Translations under genes and position numbers: made by a program
Part shown: piece by piece, positions 39,307-48,154 of the stretch
How the letters are laid out: every line of letters starts with the position of its first letter
Numbering within the stretch: position 1 is the first letter of the stretch
NCBI GenBank assembly: GCA_013215565.1
Contig: JABSQV010000017.1
Coordinates: 1-64,000 of the forward strand
Direction: 5' to 3'
DNA: 64,000 nt
Source: Myxococcales bacterium
GTDB taxonomy: Bacteria; Myxococcota_A; UBA9160; SZUA-336
The notes under the pieces: model-generated
Seen by the model: the letters and a program-made list of their open reading frames with translations, nothing else
Database searches by the model: none
Told to the model about the DNA's origin: nothing

Positions 39307-40944
39307 TCAGACGAGGTCCCGGAAGAAACCTACGATGCCGGACCAGTAGCGAGAGAGATCGTTCCAGAACGCGAACGCCATCAGCAACAGGATCATCGAC
39401 ACTCCGACCTGCTGAGCGATTTCACGCGTCCGCATCGTCACGGGCGAGCCCTTCACCCACTCGGACAACAACATCAGGATCTGCCCCCCGTCAAGAACCG
39501 GAATCGGGAGCAGGTTGATCAGCGCCAGGTTCACGCTGATGACGGCACAGATCCACAGAAACTCGAACCAGCCCATGCCGAAGGATTCGGCCGCGATCAC
39601 GGCGATTCCGATCGGGCCGGCGAGGTTGTCGAGCCCCACGCGGCGCGTCGCCAACTGGACGAACGCGTCGACGGTTCGGGCGAGGATCTCCCAGGTGAGT
39701 TCGGCCCCCAGCAGGACCGCCTCGAACGGATTCCGAATCGCGCGTTCGGCCATCTCGCCCCGGACTCTCGCCACACCCGCGGTCACGCCGATGAAGAACA
39801 CCTCTCCGAGTTCGGGCACGCCGCGCCGTTCCGGCGTGACCTCGAGTTCGACCTCTTCGCCCGCACGGGCCAGCAGCAACTGAATTGGCGCGCCGCCGCT
39901 CGAGCGCACGACTTCCGCGAAGCCCGGAAAGCTCTCGAGGGGCGTGCCGGCGGCCTCGATCAACAGGTCTCCAGGCAGGATTCCGGCCCGCGCGGCCGGA
40001 CTGTCCGGGAGCACGGTCTGCACCTCGAGATCGCCCGAAACGACACCCAGCGCTGCCGGGCTCCAGAGCTTGCCGACCGCCGGGATCGTCATGCGCAGCC
40101 GTTCCCCAGCCGGAGACCGTGCACCCGGCGTCCGCGATCCAGCAGGATCGGGCCGCTCGACCTCGAGTTCGAGAGCTCCCGGGGCGGCCGAGAGTGCCGC
40201 CACCAGCCCCGACCAATCCTCGATCTCGGCGCCGTTCAGCCAGCGGACCCGGTCGCCGCTTCTGAGCCCCGCACGTCCGGCCGGGCCATCCAGACTTCGT
40301 ACCCCAAGCACGGCCGCCCGCACGCTGTGGTGCAGGCCGAGGCCACCCGGGCCGGCGGGACCCAGTTCGATTTCGACCGCGCCCTCGTCACGGTCCACCC
40401 CGATCCGGAGCGGATTCCGGCCCGCCGCCTCGACGACCTCGACAAACTCTTTCCAGCGCGTGACCCCGGTACCGTCGATCGACGTGATCCGGTCACCGGC
40501 CCGAAGCCCGGCGGCCTCGGCCAGCGAGCCCGCAGCCACTTCACCGATCCGGGTGGTCTCGACCGGCATCCCGGTCATGAAGAGCCCCGCCAGCAATACG
40601 ACGGGCAGCAGCAGGTTCATCGCGGGACCGGCCAGATAGATGGCCATCCGGCGCGGCACGGTCTGAGCGTCGATGGTCCGCTCGAGATCCTCGGGCGGCA
40701 GTTCCTCGCCCGGAAGCTCGCCCAGCATCTTGCAGTACCCGCCGAGCGGCAACCACGCGATCCGGTACTCGGTCTCGCCCAGCCGGCGCCGCACGATCGC
40801 GGGCCCGAAGCCGATCGAGAACTCCTCCACCTTGACGTGGAACCACTTCGCGACCAGGAAATGCCCGAGTTCGTGGACGAAGATCAGGCCGCCGAGAAGC
40901 ATCAGGAAGGGAGCGGCCACATCCACAAAGCCAGCTAGCTGCAC
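39307..40944 (-). CDS. rseP: Site-2 zinc metalloprotease RseP with three PDZ-like domains
   Basis: RseP cuts membrane-embedded anti-sigma factors and signal-peptide remnants. The HExxH site is FVHELGHFLVAKWFHV near residue 25, and the second zinc-site motif NLLPIPVLDGGQILM is near the C-terminus. Four membrane segments are visible. At 545 residues it is about 90-100 longer than E. coli RseP. Three PDZ-like blocks explain this: IGEVAAGSLAEAAGLRAGDRITSIDG, LGVRSLDGPAGRAGLRSGDRVRWLNG and VQTVLPDSPAARAGILPGDLLIEAAG. It overlaps dxr by 10 bases. Confidence 0.94.
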   Translation of the reverse strand: MQLAGFVDVAAPFLMLLGGLIFVHELGHFLVAKWFHVKVEEFSIGFGPAIVRRRLGETEYRIAWLPLGGYCKMLGELPGEELPPEDLERTIDAQTVPRRMAIYLAGPAMNLLLPVVLLAGLFMTGMPVETTRIGEVAAGSLAEAAGLRAGDRITSIDGTGVTRWKEFVEVVEAAGRNPLRIGVDRDEGAVEIELGPAGPGGLGLHHSVRAAVLGVRSLDGPAGRAGLRSGDRVRWLNGAEIEDWSGLVAALSAAPGALELEVERPDPAGSRTPGARSPAGERLRMTIPAVGKLWSPAALGVVSGDLEVQTVLPDSPAARAGILPGDLLIEAAGTPLESFPGFAEVVRSSGGAPIQLLLARAGEEVELEVTPERRGVPELGEVFFIGVTAGVARVRGEMAERAIRNPFEAVLLGAELTWEILARTVDAFVQLATRRVGLDNLAGPIGIAVIAAESFGMGWFEFLWICAVISVNLALINLLPIPVLDGGQILMLLSEWVKGSPVTMRTREIAQQVGVSMILLLMAFAFWNDLSRYWSGIVGFFRDLV

Positions 40945-42098
40945 GCGGAGTCCTCGATGACCCGAAGCGCGGCCTCACGACCCAGACGGTCGGCCTCACG
41001 AATCTCGTCCAGATCGACTCCGGGGCCGAAATCGGCCGAAGCGAGCACGGCTTCCACCGCCTCGGGAATTCCCGGAAACGAGATCCGACGGTCCAGAAAG
41101 GCCTGTACGGCAACCTCGTTGGCGGCGTTGAGCACGGCTGGCGCGGTCCCTCCGATCCGGTTGGCCTCGAGCGCGAGGCGGAACGCAGGGAAGCGTTCGG
41201 CATCGGGCGCCTCGAAGTGGAGTGCCCCGATTTCGACGAGATCCAGCGGCTTCAGCTCGGGAAGTGGCAGGCGATCGGGCATGCCCAGAGCGTAGGCGAT
41301 CGGAATTCGCATGTCGGGGATCCCGAGCTGCGCGAGCCAGCTCCCATCCACGAACTCGACCAGCGAGTGGATGATGCTCTCCGGGTGAATCACCGCCCCG
41401 ATTCGGTCCGGTTCCAGGTCGAACAACCAGCGGGCCTCGATCGCCTCGAGCCCCTTGTTCATGAGCGTCGCCGAGTCGATAGTGATCTTGGGCCCCATCT
41501 CCCAGTTGGGATGGGCCAGCGCCTGCTCGGGCGTGGCCCGGGCCATCTCGGCCGCCGTGGCGGTTCGAAACGGACCACCGGACGCGGTCAGCAGCACCCG
41601 GGCCAGGGCCTCGCGCGGATGCCCGGCCAGCGCCTGATGGATGGCCACGTGCTCGGAGTCGAGCGGCAGAATCGCGCCACCCGAACGCCGGGCCTCCCGC
41701 AGCACCAGCGGCCCCGCCATCACGAGCACCTCCTTGTTGGCCAGCGCGACCTCCCGCCCCGCACGCAGCGCCGCGAGTACGGGTTCCAGGCCCAGACTCC
41801 CGACCAGGGCTCCGGCCACCAGGTCGACGTCGACGGCCGCCAGCTCGGCCAGCCCCTCGGGGCCGGACAACACCCGGATCCCGGTCCCCGCGAGGGCGCT
41901 CTGCAGCCGCTCCACGTCCGCGGCGCGCGCCACCGAGACCCGCGTGGGCCGGAACTGCTTGGCCTGCTCGATCAGCAGGCTCAGATTCCGGCCCGCCGCG
42001 AGCGCCGAAATCTGCAGCCGTTCCGGGTGCCGCTCCGCAACCTGCAGGATCTGAGTACCGACCGAACCGGTCGAGCCAAGAACCGCGATCCGCTTCAC
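40935..42098 (-). CDS. dxr: 1-deoxy-D-xylulose 5-phosphate reductoisomerase
   Basis: Dxr makes methylerythritol 4-phosphate, the substrate of the IspD also encoded here. The 387 residues include the NADPH motif IAVLGSTGSVGTQILQVAE, the metal/substrate site LPLDSEHVAIHQAL, the flexible loop ASGGPFRT and NWEMGPKITIDSATLMNKGLEAIEARWLF. The ATG overlaps the uppS stop. No cdsA lies between uppS and dxr. Confidence 0.98.
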   Translation of the reverse strand: MKRIAVLGSTGSVGTQILQVAERHPERLQISALAAGRNLSLLIEQAKQFRPTRVSVARAADVERLQSALAGTGIRVLSGPEGLAELAAVDVDLVAGALVGSLGLEPVLAALRAGREVALANKEVLVMAGPLVLREARRSGGAILPLDSEHVAIHQALAGHPREALARVLLTASGGPFRTATAAEMARATPEQALAHPNWEMGPKITIDSATLMNKGLEAIEARWLFDLEPDRIGAVIHPESIIHSLVEFVDGSWLAQLGIPDMRIPIAYALGMPDRLPLPELKPLDLVEIGALHFEAPDAERFPAFRLALEANRIGGTAPAVLNAANEVAVQAFLDRRISFPGIPEAVEAVLASADFGPGVDLDEIREADRLGREAALRVIEDSACS

Positions 42099-42835
42099 GG
42101 CTCCGCTCGAAGCTGCTTCGCGGTGCGCCCGAAACGTCGCTCGCGCCCCTGAAACTCGCGCAGCGCCGCGACCAGATCCGCCTTGGAAAAGTCGGGCCAG
42201 AGCGCCTCGGAAAAGTAGAGTTCGGTGTAGGCCAGCTGCCAGAGCAGGTAGTTCGAAACCCGGTGTTCCGCGCCGGTCCGGATCAACAGGTCGGGCTCGG
42301 TCGATTCGGGCGCGTACAGGTTCGCCCCGATCGTCTTCTCATCGATGGCTTCGGGCTCGAGCTGACCCGACTCGATGGCGCGCGCAATGCGCCGGACTGC
42401 ATCCACGATCTCGGTGCGGCCACTGTAGGAGAGGGCCATGTTGAGCCGCATTTCATTAAAGCCCTCGGTCCGACGCTGCACGCGCTCGAGCTCGCGCCGG
42501 ACGCTGCCGGGAAGTTCCTGAATCCGGCCCAGGGTCTCGAGCCGGATGCCGTTCTCGACCAGTTCGTCCGCATGCTTCCTCAGGTAGCGGTGGAGGAGAC
42601 GCATGATGGCGTTGACCTCGACGGTCGGACGCCCCCAGTTCTCCTGAGACCACGCATACAGCGTGAGTTCGCGAATTCCCAACTCATGAGCCGCGCGCAC
42701 CACCTCCTGAACCGTCTCGGTCCCGCGGCGGTGGCCCTCCATCCGCGAGAGGCCCCGCTTCTCCGCCCAGCGTCCGTTCCCATCCGGAATGATGGCGACG
42801 TGGTGCGGCAGGCGATCTGGGTCGAGTGTCGACAT
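42095..42835 (-). CDS. uppS: Undecaprenyl diphosphate synthase
   Basis: UppS extends farnesyl diphosphate with cis-isoprene units to the C55 carrier for peptidoglycan and O-antigen. The 246-residue protein has the catalytic HVAIIPDGNGRWAEKRGLSRMEGHRRGTETVQEVV, LTLYAWSQENW, and the C-terminal DLLIRTGAEHRVSNYLLWQLAYTELYFSEALWPDF. It begins 4 bases after frr and overlaps dxr. Confidence 0.97.
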   Translation of the reverse strand: MSTLDPDRLPHHVAIIPDGNGRWAEKRGLSRMEGHRRGTETVQEVVRAAHELGIRELTLYAWSQENWGRPTVEVNAIMRLLHRYLRKHADELVENGIRLETLGRIQELPGSVRRELERVQRRTEGFNEMRLNMALSYSGRTEIVDAVRRIARAIESGQLEPEAIDEKTIGANLYAPESTEPDLLIRTGAEHRVSNYLLWQLAYTELYFSEALWPDFSKADLVAALREFQGRERRFGRTAKQLRAEP

Positions 42836-42839
42836 GGCC

Positions 42840-43403
42840 CTAGATGGTGAGGATCTCGGCCTCCTTGGCCCCGGCCGACGCGTCGATCTTCTTCACGTAC
42901 TCGTCCGTCAGGTCCTGGACGCTCTTCTGGGCGCGGCGCGAGTCATCCTTGCTGGTCTCGCCCGTCTTCTCCAGCTCCTTGAGCATCGAGATCGCGTCGC
43001 GGCGAGAGCTGCGAACCCCGAGCTTGTGTTCCTCGGCCAGCTTCCTGGCCTGCTTGACGAGATCCCGGCGCCTTTCCTCAGTGAGTTCGGGCACCGGGAC
43101 CCGCAGGATCTTACCGTCGCTGATCGGACTCAGACCCAGATCGGACTTGAGAATCGCGCGCTCGATCTGACTGATCGCTCCGGGGTCGAAGGGTTGAATC
43201 GTGAGCAGCCGCGCCTCCGGGGCGTTCAGGGTCGCGAGCGACTTGAGCGGGGTCGGGGTTCCGAAATAGTCGACCTGAATCGCCTCGAGCAGGGCCGGGT
43301 GCGCACGGCCCGTCCGAACCTTGGCAAAGTCGCGTGCGAGGCTGTCGAGGCTCTTCTCCATGCCCGAGCGGGCCTCGTCGACAATCAACTCCTCATCCGC
43401 CAC
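42840..43403 (-). CDS. frr: Ribosome recycling factor
   Basis: RRF splits post-termination ribosomes with EF-G. The correct start is the GTG at 43403, with GGGGGAG just upstream, giving 187 residues (ADEELIVDEARSGMEKSLDSLARDFAKVRTGRAHPALLEAIQVDYFGTPTPLKSLA). The track ORF of 452 residues extends through pyrH in another frame. It lies 11 bases after pyrH in the rpsB-tsf-pyrH-frr order. Confidence 0.97.
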   Translation of the reverse strand: MADEELIVDEARSGMEKSLDSLARDFAKVRTGRAHPALLEAIQVDYFGTPTPLKSLATLNAPEARLLTIQPFDPGAISQIERAILKSDLGLSPISDGKILRVPVPELTEERRRDLVKQARKLAEEHKLGVRSSRRDAISMLKELEKTGETSKDDSRRAQKSVQDLTDEYVKKIDASAGAKEAEILTI

Positions 43404-43414
43404 CTGTCTCCCCC

Positions 43415-44124
43415 CTATGGCCCTACCCGCGTGCCGATCGCTTCTCCGGCGATCACGCGCTGCAGGTTGCCCTGCTCCGTGATGTCGAAGACCCTGATGC
43501 CGAGCGCGTTGTCCCTGCAGAGCGAGATCGCGGTCGCGTCCATGACCTTCAGGTTCTTGGTCAGGAACTCCTTGTAGCTGACCTCGTCGTACTTCTTCGC
43601 TTCCTTCACGCGTTCGGGATCGGCATCGTAGACGCCGTCTACGCGGGTCCCCTTCAAGAGCAGATCTGCCTCGATCTCCATCGCTCGCAGGGCTGCACCC
43701 GTGTCCGTCGTGAAGAAAGGGTTCCCGGTCCCGCCCGCAAAGATCACGATTCGCCCCTTCTCGAGGTGACGGATCGCGCGGCGCCGAATCTGCGGTTCCG
43801 CGACGGACGGAATTTCGAGCGCCGAAAGCACGCGCGAAGCCGCCCCGGCCCGCTCGAGCGCATCCTGGAGCGCGAGCGAATTGATGAGACCGGCGAGCAT
43901 GCCCATGTAGTCCGCGTTCGTGCGGCTCATGCCTTCTGCCGCGGCCGCGATGCCGCGGATGATGTTCCCTCCCCCGCAGACGACGGCCAGTTGGACGCCC
44001 GACTGCGCGACGTCGACGATCTCCTGTGCAGTCCGACCGATGACGGCCGTGTTGATCCCCCAGCCGTCCTCGCCGGCCAGTCGCTGGCCCGAGATCTTGA
44101 GCAGTACGCGGCGGTAGGCCGGCT

Positions 44125-44128
<4 letters not shown>
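43415..44128 (-). CDS. pyrH: Uridylate kinase
   Basis: PyrH phosphorylates UMP to UDP. The ATG at 44128 overlapping the tsf stop (ATGA) gives 237 residues, the usual size. It has [33 protein letters not shown], the [22 protein letters not shown] region and [47 protein letters not shown]. The longer ORF in the track reads back into tsf. Confidence 0.97.
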
Positions 44129-44994
<866 letters not shown>

Positions 44995-45002
44995 CCCCCC
45001 GT

Positions 45003-46064
45003 TCAGGCCCCACCGGTATCGCCCCGGCTCGTCTTCTCGGCTGCCTCGGTGGCCGGCGCCTCGCTGGCCGGCGCCTCGCTGGCCGCTGCCTCGCTGGCCG
45101 GCGCCTCGCTGGCCGCTGCCTCGCTGGCCGCTGCCTCGCTGGCCGCTGCCTCGGTGGCCGCTGCCTCGGTGGCCGGCGCCTCGCTGGCCGCTGCCTCGGT
45201 GGCCGGCGCCTGCTGGTCGGCCTGTTCCTCTCGCCGGTAGACCTCGGCCATGCGCTCCATGCGCGCGGGCCGACGGGCCGGCTGCGTGATCTCGACGACC
45301 CGACGCCCGGGCGACGCCTCCACCTTCTCGTCCACAGGCGCGAGCTCCTTCTCTTCCTGCAGGCGCTCGTTGAAGAGAGCGAGACCGAGCGAACACGCAG
45401 CGCCGACCTTCTCGCAGTACAGCCGGATGGCCCGGATCGCGTCGTCGTTTCCCGGAACCGGCAAGTCGATGCCGAGCGGATCGCAGTTGCTGTCGACGAC
45501 TGCCACGATCGGAATCCCCAGGCGACGCGCCTCCGCGACAGCGATGTGCTCGCGCTGGATGTCGATCACGAACAGCGCGTCGGGCAGCCCCTCCATGTCC
45601 GCGATCCCCTCGAAGGCTTTCTCGAGCTTTTGCTGCTGGCGCACCAGGCGGGAGCGCTCCTTCTTGGAGAGGCCCGCCTCGCTCGCCTCCCCCCCGAGGA
45701 GTTCGTTCAGCTCCTTGTAGCGCTCCACCCCTTTTCGAATGGTGCGGAAGTTCGTCAGCATTCCTCCAAGCCAGCGCCGATGCACGTACGGCATCCCGCA
45801 CTCTCGCGCGCACTCGGCGACCACATCCTGGGCCTGGCGTTTCGTGCCCACGAACAGGGCCTTTCCGCCGCTTGCGATCAAGTCGGTCAGGAACCCGAGC
45901 GCCTCCACGATCCGCGGGAGGGTTTGCTGGAGATCGATGATGTGGATGCCGTTTCGCTCTCCGTAGAGGAACGGCTTCATTGCGGGGTGCCAGCGCCGGG
46001 TCTGGTGCCCAAAGTGGACGCCTGCTTCGAGCAGTTCACGCATCGTAATAGAGACGGCCGACAT
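45003..46064 (-). CDS. rpsB: 30S ribosomal protein S2 with repetitive C-terminal tail
   Basis: The first ~250 residues are a normal S2 ([42 protein letters not shown]...[13 protein letters not shown]...[12 protein letters not shown]...[30 protein letters not shown]). The remaining ~100 residues are unusual: a basic linker ([24 protein letters not shown]), then about 11 copies of a five-residue unit (A/P-A-S/T-E-A) and a short end [12 protein letters not shown]. coli S2 has about 240 residues. The tail should be disordered and acidic. It is the first gene of rpsB-tsf-pyrH-frr-uppS-dxr-rseP-tsaB. Confidence 0.97.
   Translation of the reverse strand: MSAVSITMRELLEAGVHFGHQTRRWHPAMKPFLYGERNGIHIIDLQQTLPRIVEALGFLTDLIASGGKALFVGTKRQAQDVVAECARECGMPYVHRRWLGGMLTNFRTIRKGVERYKELNELLGGEASEAGLSKKERSRLVRQQQKLEKAFEGIADMEGLPDALFVIDIQREHIAVAEARRLGIPIVAVVDSNCDPLGIDLPVPGNDDAIRAIRLYCEKVGAACSLGLALFNERLQEEKELAPVDEKVEASPGRRVVEITQPARRPARMERMAEVYRREEQADQQAPATEAAASEAPATEAAATEAAASEAAASEAAASEAPASEAAASEAPASEAPATEAAEKTSRGDTGGA
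45046..45210 (-). repeat. 15-bp tandem repeat (11 units) inside rpsB
   Basis: Eleven consecutive 15-bp units of the form TCG(C/G)TGGCCG(C/G)(T/C)GCC on the plus strand, all the same length, with variation at only three positions. Each keeps the reading frame and encodes one pentapeptide ([15 protein letters not shown] or APASE) of the S2 tail. Uniform unit length and near identity suggest copy-number change by slippage or unequal exchange. Confidence 0.97.
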
Positions 46065-46246
46065 CGAGTTGTCTCGCTCCTGTTCGGTCGTCGGGGCCGA
46101 CGACGCTGGGTTTGTCTGCCTCCGCCCCTCCCCTCAGACCCGGTTCGGGCCCCGGCGGCCGGGCCGCCTGCGAGGGCTGCCCCATCCCGGAGGCCGTCTA
46201 TGGCGAGCCGGGAACCCGGGGCAATCGGAGCGTGTGGAATGGGGCG

Positions 46247-46275
46247 TTTGTAGCAGAGCGGGCCTGCCCTCTCAA
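46247..46275 (-). promoter_or_regulatory. Sigma-70-type promoter of the rpsB operon
   Basis: On the minus strand TTGAGA (46270-46275), a 17-base spacer and TACAAA (46247-46252) lie about 180 bases before rpsB, directly after the histidine-phosphatase stop codon. The GC-rich leader of roughly 175 bases between it and the start codon could hold an autoregulatory S2-binding structure, but I could not identify one. Confidence 0.5.
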
Positions 46276-46288
46276 CCGAAGCCGGGGC

Positions 46289-46978
46289 CTAGCCGGCAGG
46301 ATCGGGGAAACCCGCGAGATGACCACGGAGATTATGTGCCTGTAGCGACCAGACCGCGCCATGGGCGACCGGCACGGTGGCGAGGCGGCTCAGTCCTGCC
46401 CAGCCCATCATGAAGCGCTCGGCGGCCCAGGGCACGCTCTCGACCCCGAGCAGGTGGCCGAGGATCACGGCGTTCGTCCCGCCGTGGGCCACGACCAGGA
46501 GTCGCTTGCGCGGACCCGGGATCCGCCAGATCCGGTGACCCCCCACCGAGTCGGTCTCTGCACCGTGGGCCCCGAGCAGGAGGCGCTCGATGCCGCCCGT
46601 CACCCGCTCGTGAAACAGGCGAAACGACTCTCCGCCGGGCAGGCCGTCCCACCAGCGCTCCGCCTCCCTGAGCCGCGCCTGCTCGAAGAAGCGCGCCACC
46701 TCTTCGGTCGGCGTCCCCTCGAGTTTGGGCAACCTGAGTTCTGCGAGCCAAGGCTCGCAAACCGGCTTAATGCCGAGCGCGTCCGCGATCGGACGCGCGG
46801 TTTCCTCCGCGCGCCGCAGCGGGCTCACGTGGAAGGCATCGAAGTGGACATCGGCCAGCTCCGCCGCCAATCTCGCAGCCTGCGTCCGGCCCAGTTCCGT
46901 GAGGCCGGGCGCGTCGACCGCGAGCCCGCCGGGCTCCCAGTCCGGCTGCGCGTGCCGGACCAGAACCAGTTCGATCAC
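46289..46978 (-). CDS. Histidine phosphatase (phosphoglycerate mutase-like) family protein
   Basis: The GTG at 46978, overlapping the argJ stop, gives 229 residues. The family's RHG-type motif reads LVLVRHAQPDW (residues ~5-15), with the phospho-accepting His; the second conserved region is FHVSPLRRAEETARPIADALG and the second catalytic His lies in LLVVAHGGTNAVILGHLLG. Proteins like this include cofactor-dependent mutases, alpha-ribazole phosphatases and general phosphatases; the substrate cannot be told. It is the last gene before the rpsB promoter. Confidence 0.9.
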   Translation of the reverse strand: MIELVLVRHAQPDWEPGGLAVDAPGLTELGRTQAARLAAELADVHFDAFHVSPLRRAEETARPIADALGIKPVCEPWLAELRLPKLEGTPTEEVARFFEQARLREAERWWDGLPGGESFRLFHERVTGGIERLLLGAHGAETDSVGGHRIWRIPGPRKRLLVVAHGGTNAVILGHLLGVESVPWAAERFMMGWAGLSRLATVPVAHGAVWSLQAHNLRGHLAGFPDPAG

Positions 46979-48153
46979 GTGGTGTACTCGGCGTTGATCC
47001 GCACGTACTCGTAGGAAAGGTCGCAGGTCAGCAGGGTCGCGCGCCCGGCGCCGGATCCGACTACGATGGCGAGTTCCACGCGCCTTTGCTTCATCGCACG
47101 CTCGGCGCGGCGCAGGGCCTTCGTCCCGCCCACCGGCACCCCGTTTCGCAGCAGCCACACCCCGCCGACGCGAACACCGAGCCGGCCGACCTCGATCGGA
47201 ACCCCGGCCGCACCCGCCGCCTGAACCAGGCGTCCGTAGTTCGGGTCCGAGCCGAAAAGCGCCGTCTTGACCAGGATGGAGTTCGCGATTTTGCGCGCGA
47301 TCCGGTCCGCGTGCGCGTTGCTCCTGGCTCCCGATACGACGACGTCCGCGAGCCGCGTGACCCCCTCCCCGTCGGCCGCGATCTTTTCCACCAGTTCCTG
47401 GCAGACGGCTGCCAGGCTGCGTACGAACTCAGGTCCCCTACGCGAGCCGGCCTCGATCGGACGGTTCCCGGCCGCCCCGTTTGCCATGACCGCGACGCTG
47501 TCGCTGGTGCTGGTCTCGCCGTCGATGCTGAGTCGATTGAAGGTCGAATCGACCACCTCCCGCAGCACGCCCGACAACCAACTGCGCTCGATGGCGAGAT
47601 CGGTCACCAGGTAGGCGAGCATGGTCGCCATGTTCGGCATCGTCATGCCGGAACCCTTGGCGATTCCGAGCAGCGCGAAGCCTGCCGCATTCTGGTGAAC
47701 GAGCTTCGGTCGCAGGTCGGTCGTCAGGATCGCGCGCGCAGCCCGGTTCCAGCCCGCCGGTGAGAGCGCCCGAACCGCCATGGGAATGCCCCGCAGAATC
47801 CGGCGCATCGGGAGCGGAACGCCGATCACGCCAGTCGAGGAGACCAATACCTCCCCGGCCGGGATCTCGAGTTCCCGGCCGACCGCGGCCGTCATCTCCC
47901 GGGCGTCCCGGCATCCCCGTTCGCCCGTCGCCACGTTCGAAATACCACTGTTCACGACAACCGCACGCACCCGCCCCCGACGCGCCCGAGGCCGGGAGAC
48001 CCGAATCGGCGCTCCCGGTACCCGGTTCCGCGTGAAGACTGCCGCGCCCACGGCCGGACGCTCCGAGGCGATCACGGCGAGGTCGAGTGCACCCCCGTCC
48101 TTGATCCCGCAGGCCACTCCCGCGGCCAGAAACCCGGGGACGCGCAGCGCCAT
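46975..48153 (-). CDS. argJ: Glutamate N-acetyltransferase/amino-acid acetyltransferase ArgJ
   Basis: ArgJ transfers the acetyl group between N-acetylornithine and glutamate in the cyclic arginine pathway and can also use acetyl-CoA. The ATG at 48153 gives 392 residues beginning ALRVPGFLAAGVACGIKDGG. The self-cleavage site is the Ala-Thr in GSGMTMPNMATMLAYLVTD, with the new N-terminal Thr as nucleophile. VVVNSGISNVATGERG and DGETSTSDSVAVMANG are also characteristic. It starts 1 base after secA; secA-argJ adjacency is a known deltaproteobacterial arrangement. Confidence 0.95.
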   Translation of the reverse strand: MALRVPGFLAAGVACGIKDGGALDLAVIASERPAVGAAVFTRNRVPGAPIRVSRPRARRGRVRAVVVNSGISNVATGERGCRDAREMTAAVGRELEIPAGEVLVSSTGVIGVPLPMRRILRGIPMAVRALSPAGWNRAARAILTTDLRPKLVHQNAAGFALLGIAKGSGMTMPNMATMLAYLVTDLAIERSWLSGVLREVVDSTFNRLSIDGETSTSDSVAVMANGAAGNRPIEAGSRRGPEFVRSLAAVCQELVEKIAADGEGVTRLADVVVSGARSNAHADRIARKIANSILVKTALFGSDPNYGRLVQAAGAAGVPIEVGRLGVRVGGVWLLRNGVPVGGTKALRRAERAMKQRRVELAIVVGSGAGRATLLTCDLSYEYVRINAEYTT

Positions 48154-48154
48154 G

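Noticed and set aside
44995-45813. N-terminal extension of the 562-residue tsf ORF
   Set aside because: It is a shadow reading of rpsB, including the tandem repeat in another frame ([11 protein letters not shown]); EF-Ts starts at 44994.
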